A stretch of 64,000 bases of DNA, taken from NCBI RefSeq assembly GCF_027579695.1, contig NC_083570.1, positions 92,019,999 through 92,083,998 of the forward strand, read 5' to 3'. The notes below the pieces were generated by a model. The model ran no database searches. It was not told where the DNA came from and was given only the letters and a program-made list of their open reading frames with translations. Shown here in pieces: positions 55,031 through 64,000 of this stretch. A program made the translations under genes and the position numbers. The stretch's first letter is position 1, and each line of letters opens with the position of its first letter. The DNA comes from Neoarius graeffei (taxonomy: Eukaryota; Chordata; Actinopteri; Siluriformes; Ariidae).

Positions 55031-55838
55031 GTCAGTCAGTGAACAGTGATAGACATTTAAGTCATTGAAGAATAAGCATTACGTTACAGTATGTAACATA
55101 CAGTCCAGGATTACAAGTTTCTTCGGCAAGTAAAATTGATCGGACACCAGTATCGTACTGTCACAGCTTGTGTGCTGGGGTAATGAGGAACTGGGAGACA
55201 GGTGCGACAGGTCAAGGTGCGAGTTTTTTTTTTTTTTTTTAATCTTTCACTTTTCAGTCACTTTAGGTTTTGCTCATACACACACGCAGCATGCATTGGG
55301 GAACACAGCTCTCTCGGTCTCATTACTAGCCATCTGAAAGACTCACAGAGACACGTTAATAGAAAGCCAGTGATTCAACACCGGTGTAACTCATCACATG
55401 TTACCTGCTGGTTCAACCTGACGCCTCCCCGTTCACAGCCGACACTCGACCACGCCCTCGCTGCCACACGTACTTTTACTGACTGAAAGTTTACAATATT
55501 CGCATTATTTTTATGATCTTAAAAAGATCCTTTACTTTGTAAATATGTATAAGTGAATTAAGCGTAAATATAAATTAAACACGGTCTTGTTTTATGTAAG
55601 AGTGAGTGTTTGGTGTGACAAGTGAGTCCGTTTCAGTATTGCAGACTACTCTGTATAAGGAGCTATTTGGACGTCTGTCAAGGAGTTCGTTATAGCGGGG
55701 TTGCGGTGTGATCTTAAAATCGTGAAATTAAGTTTAAATTTAACTGGCGTATCACATTATCCAAACTGAAGTCGAAACATTCTTCATTACGGAAATTATT
55801 TCTGAATCATCCGAGTATCTTCTGTGGTATTTGTACAG
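55031..55838. other. Non-coding, upstream of the first hmgxb3 coding exon
   Basis: No transposon ends recognised. A T run lies at 55225-55242. It ends in an acceptor (tttgtacag, 55838), so at least its last part is intron, implying an upstream non-coding or short exon. Confidence 0.45.
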
Positions 55839-55851
55839 AACTTGTCCAGTG

Positions 55852-55997
55852 ATGGAGGACATGTATGAGGAAACAGATGTGAAGGTGAGTGAAGAGGTGG
55901 AGAGCTGTTGTGCGTTAGTGGACCTCACGTGCTCATCTAAGAAGAAGAGAAGGACCAAAGCCATCACAGAACATGCCGAGAAACACAAAAAACCCAG
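55852..55997 (+). CDS. hmgxb3: HMGXB3, first coding exon
   Basis: The exon follows an acceptor at 55837-55838, with the first ATG at 55852. It encodes MEDMYEETDVKVSEEVESCC, then SSKKKRRTKAITEHAEKHKK P and ends in phase 2 (CCC AG|gtaaaa). It matches the N-terminus of human HMGXB3 in pattern: acidic start, a basic KKKKK-type patch, then GEKTKKPR just before the HMG box. The split Arg codon is completed by the exon at 59626. The frame is open upstream to the acceptor, so an earlier start in another exon cannot be excluded. HMGXB3 is a large nuclear HMG-box protein of poorly known function. Confidence 0.88.
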
Positions 55998-56554
55998 GTA
56001 AAACATACCAGCAGCTTGAAACTCTTTCCGTCTATTTGGACTTTTCAGTTGAGCTAGATGTTAAAGGAATACTCCAGTGTTTTACAACTTTAGCTTTTTA
56101 TCTACTATATCTGTAATGTATGTGTGACTGTCGGAGACAAGAATTTTGACATGTTTCTCTGTACTGAAAAAAAAGAAATGAGTTTATTTGAATCTGGCTA
56201 AAGGGCATTTGATGAATCGGTAAATGTTCATAATATTTAACTATAGTGCTAATAATTACAATCTACAAATAAGTCATGAGAGAATATCTTCCCAAAGCTG
56301 TTTATTAAACTTTCAAGCACTGGAGCATGACAGTAAAAAGCAGTTCGAGTTACCGATGCTTTCCAGAAGATTCTGTAGTGTCCACCCTCCATCACATAAT
56401 TTTAAAGCGAGACAGCCTTTCGATTTCATAAAACCGGTGAAATTTAGTTCCCTCTGAAATGTGGTCATTGTGATGTATGTTTATTTCTGTAATATCTCCA
56501 AATATCAGGCCATTCTGTGGCTGGGAAGTTATTTAATTTGAGAGGATTAAAGCA

Positions 56555-56932
56555 GGGCGGCACGGTGGTGTAGTGGTTAGCGCTGTCGCCTCACAGCAAG
56601 AAGGTCCGGGTTCGAGCCCCGTGGCCGGCGAGGGCCTTTCTGTGTGGAGTTTGCATGTTCTCCCCGTGTCCACGTGGGTTTCCTCCGGGTGCTCCGGTTT
56701 CCCCCACAGTCCAAAGACATGCAGGTTAGGTTAACTGGTGACTCTAAATTGACCGTAGGTGTGAATGTGAGTGTGAATGGTTGTCTGTGTCTATGTGTCG
56801 GCCCTGTGATGACCTGGCGACTTGTCCAGGGTGTACCCCGCCTTTCGCCCGTAGTCAGCTGGGATAGGCTCCAGCTTGCCTGCGACCCTGTAGAACAGGA
56901 TAAAGCGGCTACAGATAATGAGATAAGATGAA
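56555..56932 (+). mobile_element. DANA/mermaid-type SINE in hmgxb3 intron
   Basis: Complete copy with A-box region, B box GGTTCGAGCCCC and ATGAG tail. Exact 10-bp duplication GATTAAAGCA (56545-56554, 56933-56942). Confidence 0.94.
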
Positions 56933-57492
56933 GATTAAAGCAAATAATGTGCATGAAATCGCTCGCTTCACGCAGTCAAGCAGACCGAGGAAGTCCGTGT
57001 GCGCATGCGCAGGTTTACCACCTTCTTTTTCTTCTTCTTTTGGGTTTTACGGCAGCTGGCATCCACAGTGTTGTGTTGCATTACTGCTATCTACAGGTTT
57101 ACCTTTGACCGTGCACTGACAGTTCCATCATTCTGTCGCTAAACGAACAGCTGATTACAGGGCAATTCCATGTAAATGTCAACCTCACAGGAGATCCCAA
57201 ATTTCAAACTAAATAAATAAATACATACATACATAAATATTTTGATCACCTAATATGTCACCGTCAGTCTTTCTTTCTTATAATGTAAACCCCAAGCTAA
57301 AATCAACTTTGATCATGTACAATTCTATATTATTGCCACAAGCCACAGAAATGTATGCTAAAATCCACAAAACAGCAAAACAATAGCCATCCTAAATATT
57401 ATTTAAGAACTTTGATAGTTTTAGCTGATATTTAGAGAGTTTTTCAAAGGGTTATGCTGATTTTTCTAAACTTATGCCATGTCTATTTCAGA

Positions 57493-58461
57493 CCCCGTCC
57501 ACACGTAGCCGGGTATCTGCTAAATCGAAGATGTTTTTCTACGTTTTGGCCTGTCATCCACATGAAAACACATCAAAAACAAATATTTAAAAAAAACTCG
57601 GGGCAAAGTGAAGATTTTTGAAAACTCCGTGTATGCCTTTTCGTGTAGACAGAGATAACCGGAGTTTTGCGTTTTAGAACGTCACAATCTGCGCCAAAAA
57701 ATGACGACAAATCTGCCCTGACGTAAACGTGCGACCTTTGTTTACTGCAGAAGCCAGATTAAGCATGGACAAAGAGTAATGGATCGGAGGAGTGCCTTGA
57801 AAGCGTTAATTATTGTGCAGGTGCTATTTACATGTTTAATTTTAGAAGCCCAACTACTGCTCCAAAAACAGGGTCAATATGTCCACATATTTGCTTTGAC
57901 AAGATTCCCAATCAACGTTTTCTTGCGTCTTTTGAAGTTTATACTCCAAAATTGTGTTTCGAAGCAATTCTGTCTCCGAGTCTGTCCAGACGAACGAGCT
58001 TGGCGCCATGTTTTATGTTTAGGCGGAAGTGACGCCAACAGAGGGCTATTCTGATGTGATTAGGGGGTAGGATTTGGGGAAATAATGCCATCTACAGGTT
58101 TGGAATGCTTATGAATGTGATTGAAAACGCAGATGTTCGGTTATGTGTGGAAGGGATTTTTTTCGAAGACGAGGTGGTGTGGATAAAACGTTTTTATAAA
58201 CGGAGGGGGGGAAAATGTTCGGTTTTAAAAATACCCGGCTGGGGGTGTCGTGGCTCGGGTGGCTAAGGCACCATGCCGTGGATCCGGGGACCCGGGTTCG
58301 GTTCCGGCCTGAGGTCATTTCCCGATCCCTCCCCGTCTCTCTCTCCCGATCATTTCCTGTCCTGTCTCTACACTGTCCTATCCAATAAAGGTGAAAAAAA
58401 GCCCCCAAAAAAAAAAATCTTAAAAAAAAAAAAAAATACCCGGCTACGTGTGTACATGGCC
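57493..58461. mobile_element. Miniature element with CACACGTAGCCGGGTA ends, carrying a SINE
   Basis: Left CCCCGTCCACACGTAGCCGG and right complement ccggctacgtgtgtacatgg. TCAGA flanks both sides (57488-57492, 58462-58466). The interior has aaaac/gtttt-rich subterminal DNA and no recognised protein. SINE type B lies inside near the right end. Confidence 0.8.
58241..58433 (+). mobile_element. tRNA-derived SINE type B, copy 3
   Basis: Head gtcgtggctcgggtggctaa, B box GGGTTCGGTTCC, conserved body and A-rich tail. Exact 13-bp duplication AAAATACCCGGCT (58228-58240, 58434-58446). Confidence 0.9.
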
Positions 58462-58467
58462 TCAGAC

Positions 58468-58880
58468 GCGTCACATCCATAACGGAATTTCGTCACATCC
58501 ATAACGCTGACTTTTCCTTCCGAAACTCTGCATGAAATACAAAATATTTTAAACAAAGATTTTTTTAATATTCACCTTGGACCCCTCTATCAAATGGATC
58601 TCTCCATTTCGACATTAGGTTTACAATTTCACAGAGTTTGATAAAAACGTACAGTCACCCAAGAAAAGTGATACTTTTTCGGTCACATCCATAACGCATC
58701 TTTTATTGGCGTTTTCTGGCATGCCCTAGATGTACTATGGGAATTGTTCTTGTTCTATCACTTCTCCAGTATGGTACAGCCTTAAAATATGCAACACCTG
58801 TTTAAATACTGGGAGACAATAAAACATGCACTGGGTCATTTGTTGCCATTTTGAGTTCAAGTGTCACGTCCATAACGCTG
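58468..58880 (+). repeat. Four spaced copies of CACATCCATAACG
   Basis: CACATCCATAACG occurs at about 58473, 58494 and 58684, and CACGTCCATAACG at about 58865, always on the same strand. Spacing is irregular. They may be subterminal repeats of an unrecognised element in the hmgxb3 intron. Confidence 0.7.
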
Positions 58881-59625
58881 AATTGCTCTACACCGAGGTG
58901 CTCGCTGACCACTGATATTTATTAGTTTGGTCCTGCATTTCCTTTTCTTCGTATATAACATAACGTCTTTTCTTCTCGCTTTCCGTTACTGTAGTCGGTC
59001 TTTGACGTTTCATTCGCACACTCACGTCCTCCGTTTTTCTCTCCTGTTTCAAATTTGTATCCTACAATGCCTTGCGCGAACGGAGAAAGCCCACCACGTC
59101 ATGCATGACATAGTATCTTGAATCGGGTCATGGTGAAGCAGGAAAAAATAGCGGAGAATTTAGGGCCACATGGCCCTAAATTCATTAATTGTTCGATTAA
59201 AAAAAAAACTAATAAAATTGTAAGCCTGTGATTCGAATTCAGTAGCTTTCGGTCCACTAAACAAAAATAATTAGGTGTTGGGGGGGGGGGATTTTTTTTA
59301 TGACCTGAACTTGAAAAAACTGAAACGCAGTATAGCTTTTAATGTTTATAAGTGTACATTCTACATAAATATCTTTCAACAACTGCCCTTAGCTGTCCAT
59401 TATAAGGGATTTGAGAGTAAAAAGTGTTTGCTGAACTCATTTTCATTGCAAAGAAACATGCTAAGACTGTCATTCCAGGCAATTCCACATATGCCACAGG
59501 TGCGTTTATAGGGATTAGGTTGAAAAGTGCTGCAGTGTCCCTTTAAGGTGACTGGAAGACATCTTGGTGCTCAGCTGAGGAGTCACCTTGACTCTCTGCA
59601 ACTAGTCATGGTCTGTTTCCTGTAG

Positions 59626-59800
59626 GTCCGCCTACCTGCTGTATTACTTTGACGTGCATCAGAAGATGCAGCAAGAGCACCCGGACATGCCCCAGTCTGA
59701 GATCAACAAGCGCATCAGCGACAGCTGGAAGAGACTCACTGTCGCTGATAAAGGATATTACCTGGAGAAGGCTAAGATGGAGAAAGATGGCGTGGACCCA
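59626..59800 (+). CDS. hmgxb3: HMGXB3, HMG-box exon
   Basis: A 175-nt exon between acceptor tttcctgtag (59625) and donor gtaagt (59801). Together with the previous exon it encodes RSAYLLYYFDVHQKMQQEHP, then DMPQSEINKRISDSWKRLTV and ADKGYYLEKAKMEKDGVDP. This is a complete HMG box: the Tyr/Leu-rich first helix, SEINKRISDSWKRL second helix and the YYLEKAKMEK third helix, and it aligns with human HMGXB3 (SAYLLYYYDIYLKVQQELPH). HMG boxes bind and bend DNA in the nucleus. It ends in phase 0. No disrupting change is seen. Confidence 0.95.
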
Positions 59801-59883
59801 GTAAGTCATGAAGATTGTTGAACTAAAATTTAATGAAGTTGCTTAAAATGGCACCTGGATACACGTTTTCTGGCTTTCGACAG

Positions 59884-60342
59884 ACTACACAGTCATCAGC
59901 TTCTCAAGACATCCCAGGCTTCCGGAAAATTCTGCCAAGAACCGACTACGTTCTCCTCCCGAAGACCTCTGTGGGGGAGGACAGGCCCGGAGCTTCTGTG
60001 GACATCTGTATGGAAGGTGATTCCCCTCTGACTCTGGGTAGTGAGGTGGAACTGGTGGAGCAGTGCGTCACCGTAGAGCCTTTAGCTGAAGACGCAGTTG
60101 TGCCTTTGAGTAGATCTTCGGCACTCCAAGCAATCCTGCCACAGTGTTCCACCTCGACTGGAAGATTTCTGACTTTCCCACAGCATAGCCGCCAGTCCAC
60201 TAGCCTGGTGGTGAAGGAGGATGGAGGTAGGGCTTTGGGCAGAGCTTACGACATGGAAGTGGATGAGGGGTTTGAGGGCGTGGCCACGATTTCATCGGTC
60301 AAAGCAGAGTCTACTCATCTGGTAGCCATCATACCCAGTCAT
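59884..60342 (+). CDS. hmgxb3: HMGXB3, exon after the HMG box
   Basis: A 459-nt exon between acceptor ctggctttcgacag (59883) and donor gtaaga (60343), phase 0 at both ends. It begins TTQSSASQDIPGFRKILPRT DYVLLPKTSVGEDRPGAS, which matches human HMGXB3 DIPGFRKILPRSDYIIIPKS. It continues VELVEQCVTVEPLAEDAVVP, like human AEQCLAVEALAEEVGALTQS, and ends VKAESTHLVAIIPSH. The rest is low-complexity, acidic and probably disordered. The donor choice rests on consensus and phase. The following exons, including the zinc-ribbon-like CTSPGC region known from human, lie beyond the window or were not found before 64000. Confidence 0.9.
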
Positions 60343-60566
60343 GTAAGACTGTCATCCCAGCTTTCTTTCCAGTCCAATATTTATATATTTTAACATGAAC
60401 AACTAGGTAAACATTGGGTACAGAAATTAGATATCTATCCATCCATCCATCTAGCTAACAGTTATTCCACGAAATCGAGTCGTACATGAGCCGATAGCCG
60501 ACGAGGCACGTAGCACCAAGTTGGCTATAAGCCATGTACGACGAGATTGAGTGGAATAACTGTTTT

Positions 60567-61198
60567 ATTCTATCCACGTTCACTGGATTTTGAGAAACGG
60601 AGCATTTTTTATTTTTTGCAAATTCGATAAATAAAAGCTTCATACAAAACATCCGACAAAATCATTTCCGCTTGGGTGGACTTCTTAAAAACCCATCCAT
60701 GGCTGCACGAATTGATTTTTGTAGGGGGTTTTTTTTGGGGGGGGGGGTAGAAAACGACATCTTGCTGTCGTGCCGAGGTATAGAATAGCTTTAGATGTTT
60801 ATTTAATTCTTCCTTGGACATTTCAGTTTTTTTTTTAACTTTTCAAACTTCTTTGAACTTTTGAACCGGTTTAAAAAATTCAACAAATTTTAATGCTTAA
60901 AAATGAAGAATGTAATCAAACCGGCGAAATGACAGGAGCAATTTGTGAAAAATGCAATAATAATTCTTGAAAAAAATGTTCTTACCATCAAATACTTTCA
61001 TTCCGTATTTTGTTGCTTTTTTTTGTATTTTTTGGAGGTTTTGTTTTTGAGTAGAGTTTTTATTTTGTCCTCGGTTGGTTCAGCAGCACGCTCCGCCATT
61101 TTGTTCTTCTCTACTCATGGTATATGAGCTAATAGCCTAGTAGTAGAGTAGCCAATCAGAGCACACGATTGCTCATATCCAGTGAATGTGGATAGAAT
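60567..61198. mobile_element. Miniature element with TTCTATCCACGTTCACTGGAT ends
   Basis: The left end and the complement of the right end (atccagtgaatgtggatagaa) match over about 21 bp with one difference. AT-rich interior, no protein recognised. It directly adjoins a 110-bp foldback at 60455-60565 (cagttattccac ... gtggaataactg), which may be a relative or part of the same unit. Confidence 0.7.
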
Positions 61199-61811
61199 AT
61201 ATTATATATATCGTGCAATGATAAATCAAGATACAAATTTATGAGTTCAATCAGTGAAATAAAAAGTGAATTGTGATAATTATCAGGCTCCATAAATTCT
61301 TAGTTTTTCCTAGCTGTTATTGTGTTGTTTTGACAGCAGACGTAAAATAACAAATTGCCGGAATACATATGACTTCACCCGAGGTGGAAGTAACGCAGCT
61401 CGAATGCCTATTATTATGCCTATTAGCTATTTTAATTAACAGGCTGTTGTATTTTATTTCAGCCTTTACAAATGAGGGCAAATAATTATTGTTGGTTATT
61501 AAGAAAATTAAATAAAGTTTTTTAATATAACAAAAGGATCATTCAAGTTGATGAAGAATAGAAATGGAAATAAGCGTTGCATTTTTTTTTTTGTTAATAC
61601 AATTTTTCATTTTTATTTCTCAAAAATATTGTAGCAAAATCAAATCGTGAATTGGGTGAATTATTGCATGCCTATTATACAGTAATTACATTCAGTTTTG
61701 CTTTTCATTTTGTGGGACCATGTGGCCATGGAAACAGTCATGTACACAGATTAAAATATAAAATTCAGACAATTTACGTTAAAACAATGAATTCTGTCAT
61801 GATCATATATA

Positions 61812-62865
61812 GGCTACGTTCACACTGCAGGCTGAAGTGACTCAAATCCGATCTTTTCGCCCATATGTGACCTGTATCCGATCTTTTATTGACAATATGA
61901 ACGACACAGATCCGATTTTTTCAAATCCGACCCAGGCCGTTTGGATATGTGGTGCTAATTCCGATTCCTATCCGCTCTTTTCATATGCGACTTCAGTCTG
62001 AACCGCCAGGTCGCATTCATCCGACTTACACGTCATCAGCAAGCCACAAACGTCACTATTCTGCGCTGAAGTAGGCGGCGGGTCTCTCAAAAAAGTTACA
62101 ACAACATGGCGCATAATCACGGGCGCAGATAGAGGGTGGGACTCGTCCCACCCAGATTTAAATTCACCTCGTTCGGTCCCCCCCACTTATAGGGAGGAAA
62201 AAACGTCTATGCTGTCTTTCTTTGCATAAGGCAAACCTCACGGAAAAATCAAAAGACTAATTACCATTCGGTTTATTGAGGTGCACGGCAGTGTATACAT
62301 AGTTGCAACAACTCACATAAAACAAAACAAAGACTGATATTCGGTTGGTTGAGCTGCGCAGACTGCACAGGTTGCGAGCTCGAGCTTGGTTGCTATGGTA
62401 ACCCACAAGTTTGACCGGCATATCGGGGTTGGGGTTGGTTTGCTGGCAGCTTTGTCCCCCCAGTTTTTTGTCCCCCCCCCAGTTCAAAAAACGTATCTGT
62501 GCCCCTGCGTATGACATCAATGCGAGGGACGCTTTGGGCTGTGAAGGTTCTGAATCTTCTCAATGGAAGGACGCAGAGGTTAGGGAGCTGATTTCCATTT
62601 GGGGGGATGCAGCTATTCAAGCTAGATTGGATGAGTCATACCGCAACTGGGCGGTTTTACTTCCGTAAACACTGGCCATGCTCACTGCGTGTGACGTCGT
62701 CGTATCCTGCAATGCGCATGCGGAACACTTTTAGGTCGCTTTTCGTTCATACTGAGGATCACATACAAGTCGCATATATTTGTTAATGTGAACGACCTCA
62801 CAAAAAAATCGGATTTCACAAAAAAATCGGAATTGAGCATTAAGCCTTGCAGTGTGAACGTAGCG
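61812..62865 (-). mobile_element. Harbinger-like family W, copy 2, with Myb/SANT-like remnant and nested insertion
   Basis: Ends GGCTACGTTCACACTGCAGG and complement; ATA on both sides (61809-61811, 62866-62868). On + near 62560-62650, WKDAEVRELISIWGDAAIQA RLDESYRNW reads as the trihelix Myb/SANT-like domain found in the second protein of PIF/Harbinger elements. A G/C-run-bearing segment at about 62120-62506 (ends GGGCGCAGATA / tatctgtgcccc) interrupts it. Confidence 0.78.
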
Positions 62866-62895
62866 ATAGTAAGAACATTTTATAACATAGGCTGA

Positions 62896-64000
62896 CAGTG
62901 GTGCTTGAAAGTTTGTGAACCCTTTAGAATTTTCTATATTTCTGCATAAATATGACCTAAAACAACATCACATTTAAAAAAAGAGAACCCAGTTAAACAA
63001 ATGAGACAAAAATATTATACTTGGTCATTTATTTATTGAGGAAAATGATCCAATATTACATATCTGTGAGTGGCAAAAGTATGTGAACCTCTAGGATTAG
63101 CAGCTAATTTGAAGGTGAAATTAGAGTCAGGTGTTTTCAATCAATAGGATGACAATCAGGTGTGAGTGGGCACCCTGTTTTATTTAAAGAACAGGGATCT
63201 ATCAAAGTCTGTTCTTCACAACACATGTTTGTGGAAGTGTATCATGGCACGAACAAAGGAGATTTCTGAGGACCTCAGAAAAAGCATTGTTGATGCTCAT
63301 CAGGCTGGAAAAGGTTACAAAACCATCTCTAAAGAGTTTGGACTCCACCAATCCACAGTCAGACAGATTGTGTACAAATGGAGGAAATTCAAGACCATTG
63401 TTACCCTCCCCAGGAGTGGTCGACCAACAAAGATCACTCCAAGAGCAAGGCGTGCTTTAGTCAGCAAGGTCACAAAGGACCCCAGGGTAACTTCTAAGCA
63501 ACTGAAGGCCTCTCTCTCATTGGCTAATGTTAATGTTCATGAGTCCACCGTCAGACGAACACTGAACAACAATGGTGTGCATGGCAGAGTTGCAAGGAGA
63601 AAGCCACTGCTCTCCAAAAAGAACATTGCTGCTCATCTGCAGTTTGCTAAAGATCACGTGGACAAGCCAGAAGGCTATTGGAAAAATGTTTTGTGGATGG
63701 ATGAGACCAAAATAGAACTTTTTGGTTTAAATGAGAAGCGTTATGTTTGGAGAAAGGAAAACACTGCATTCCAGCATAAGAACCTTATCCCATCTGTGAA
63801 ACATGGTGGTGGTAGTATCATGGTTTGGGCCTGTTTTGCTGCATCTGCGTCAGGACGGCTTGCCATCATTGATGGTATAATTCAGAATTCATTGTTCCAG
63901 CGAATTCTAAAGGAAAATGTCAGGACACCTGTCCATGAACTGAATCTCAAGAGAAGGTGGGTCATGCAGCAAGACAACGACCCTAAGCACACAAGTCGTT
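62896..64000 (+). mobile_element. Tc1-like transposon, young, cut by window edge
   Basis: The left end CAGTGGTGCTTGAAAGTTTG begins a terminal repeat of about 210 bp whose inner copy ends near 63110 (gtggcaaaagtatgtgaacc). The flank is GA where TA is expected. The transposase frame begins at 63244. The right end lies outside the window. Confidence 0.9.
63244..64000 (+). CDS. Tc1 transposase, open frame running off the window
   Basis: From ATG at 63244 the frame stays open for 252 codons to the last base. It starts MARTKEISEDLRKSIVDAHQ with the paired-like helix-turn-helix (KGYKTISKEFGLHQSTVRQI). Next come the GRPTKITPRARR hook and a second helix-turn-helix (VTSKQLKASLSLANVNVHES). The catalytic core follows: NVLWMDETKIELFG (first Asp), [20 protein letters not shown], and MQQDNDPKHTSR (second Asp). 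The Glu block must lie further right. Usual length is about 340 residues, so roughly three quarters is visible. No stop or frameshift is seen, unlike all other transposases here. It cuts and pastes the element at TA sites. Confidence 0.9.
   Translation, partial: MARTKEISEDLRKSIVDAHQAGKGYKTISKEFGLHQSTVRQIVYKWRKFKTIVTLPRSGRPTKITPRARRALVSKVTKDPRVTSKQLKASLSLANVNVHESTVRRTLNNNGVHGRVARRKPLLSKKNIAAHLQFAKDHVDKPEGYWKNVLWMDETKIELFGLNEKRYVWRKENTAFQHKNLIPSVKHGGGSIMVWACFAASASGRLAIIDGIIQNSLFQRILKENVRTPVHELNLKRRWVMQQDNDPKHTSR

Noticed and set aside
60609-61127. Further hmgxb3 exons after 60342
   Set aside because: The frames here are AT-rich, lie inside a miniature element and show no resemblance to the known protein or matching splice phases.

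Overview
The window is vertebrate nuclear DNA, almost certainly from a teleost fish. It holds spliced genes with consensus GT/AG sites, several fish Tc1/mariner families, DANA/mermaid-type SINEs, and long introns made mostly of nested transposons. A catfish or other otophysan is possible from the repeat mix, but that is inference and could not be tested.

Host genes. (1) The left edge holds the last two coding exons (1859-2009 and 10521-10570, + strand) of an unidentified coiled-coil protein, split by an 8.5-kb intron full of repeats. (2) The minus strand from about 46.3 kb down to 17.3 kb is slc35a4. Its last exon holds the main transporter frame (17280-18260). The mRNA also carries the upstream frame for the conserved SLC35A4 microprotein, spread over three exons (46255-46269, 34484-34582, 18587-18787). 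(3) The + strand from 55.8 kb holds the first three coding exons seen of hmgxb3 (55852-55997, 59626-59800, 59884-60342). The rest of the gene lies beyond the right edge. The interval between slc35a4 exon 1 and hmgxb3 is a plausible divergent promoter region.

Mobile DNA. Nearly everything else is transposons, often nested two or three deep, and many insertions still show target-site duplications. Recognised groups are: Tc1/mariner elements (1-1002, 3651-5271, 6648-8898, 9155-10354, 10948-12497, 16661-17168, 19627-21270, 50789-51999, 62896 to the edge); hAT elements with 8-bp duplications (21557-22805, 24686-25279, 27825-29614, 32996-34328 and others); PIF/Harbinger-like miniature elements with 3-bp A/T duplications (a five-copy and a four-copy family, plus others); Kolobok-like elements with TTAA duplications and THAP exons (36051-37122, 47425-49488); a head-to-head pair of Penelope-like retroelements with GIY-YIG endonuclease sequence (about 35.5-42.6 kb); two non-LTR retrotransposon fragments (2072-3582, 26357-27824); and three tRNA-derived SINE types.

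Most notable observations: a two-copy miniature element with 8-9-bp duplications that carries the start of a RecQ-like helicase; one THAP promoter plus first exon shared by two element families with different ends; two miniature-element families inserted at the same trinucleotide of a SINE; a Tc1 element with two copies of its 3' half facing each other; a Tc1 transposase open without a stop to the right edge; and weak terminal repeats that may bound an 11-kb element holding the whole Penelope nest. No LTR retrovirus-like or Polinton-like element was recognised.
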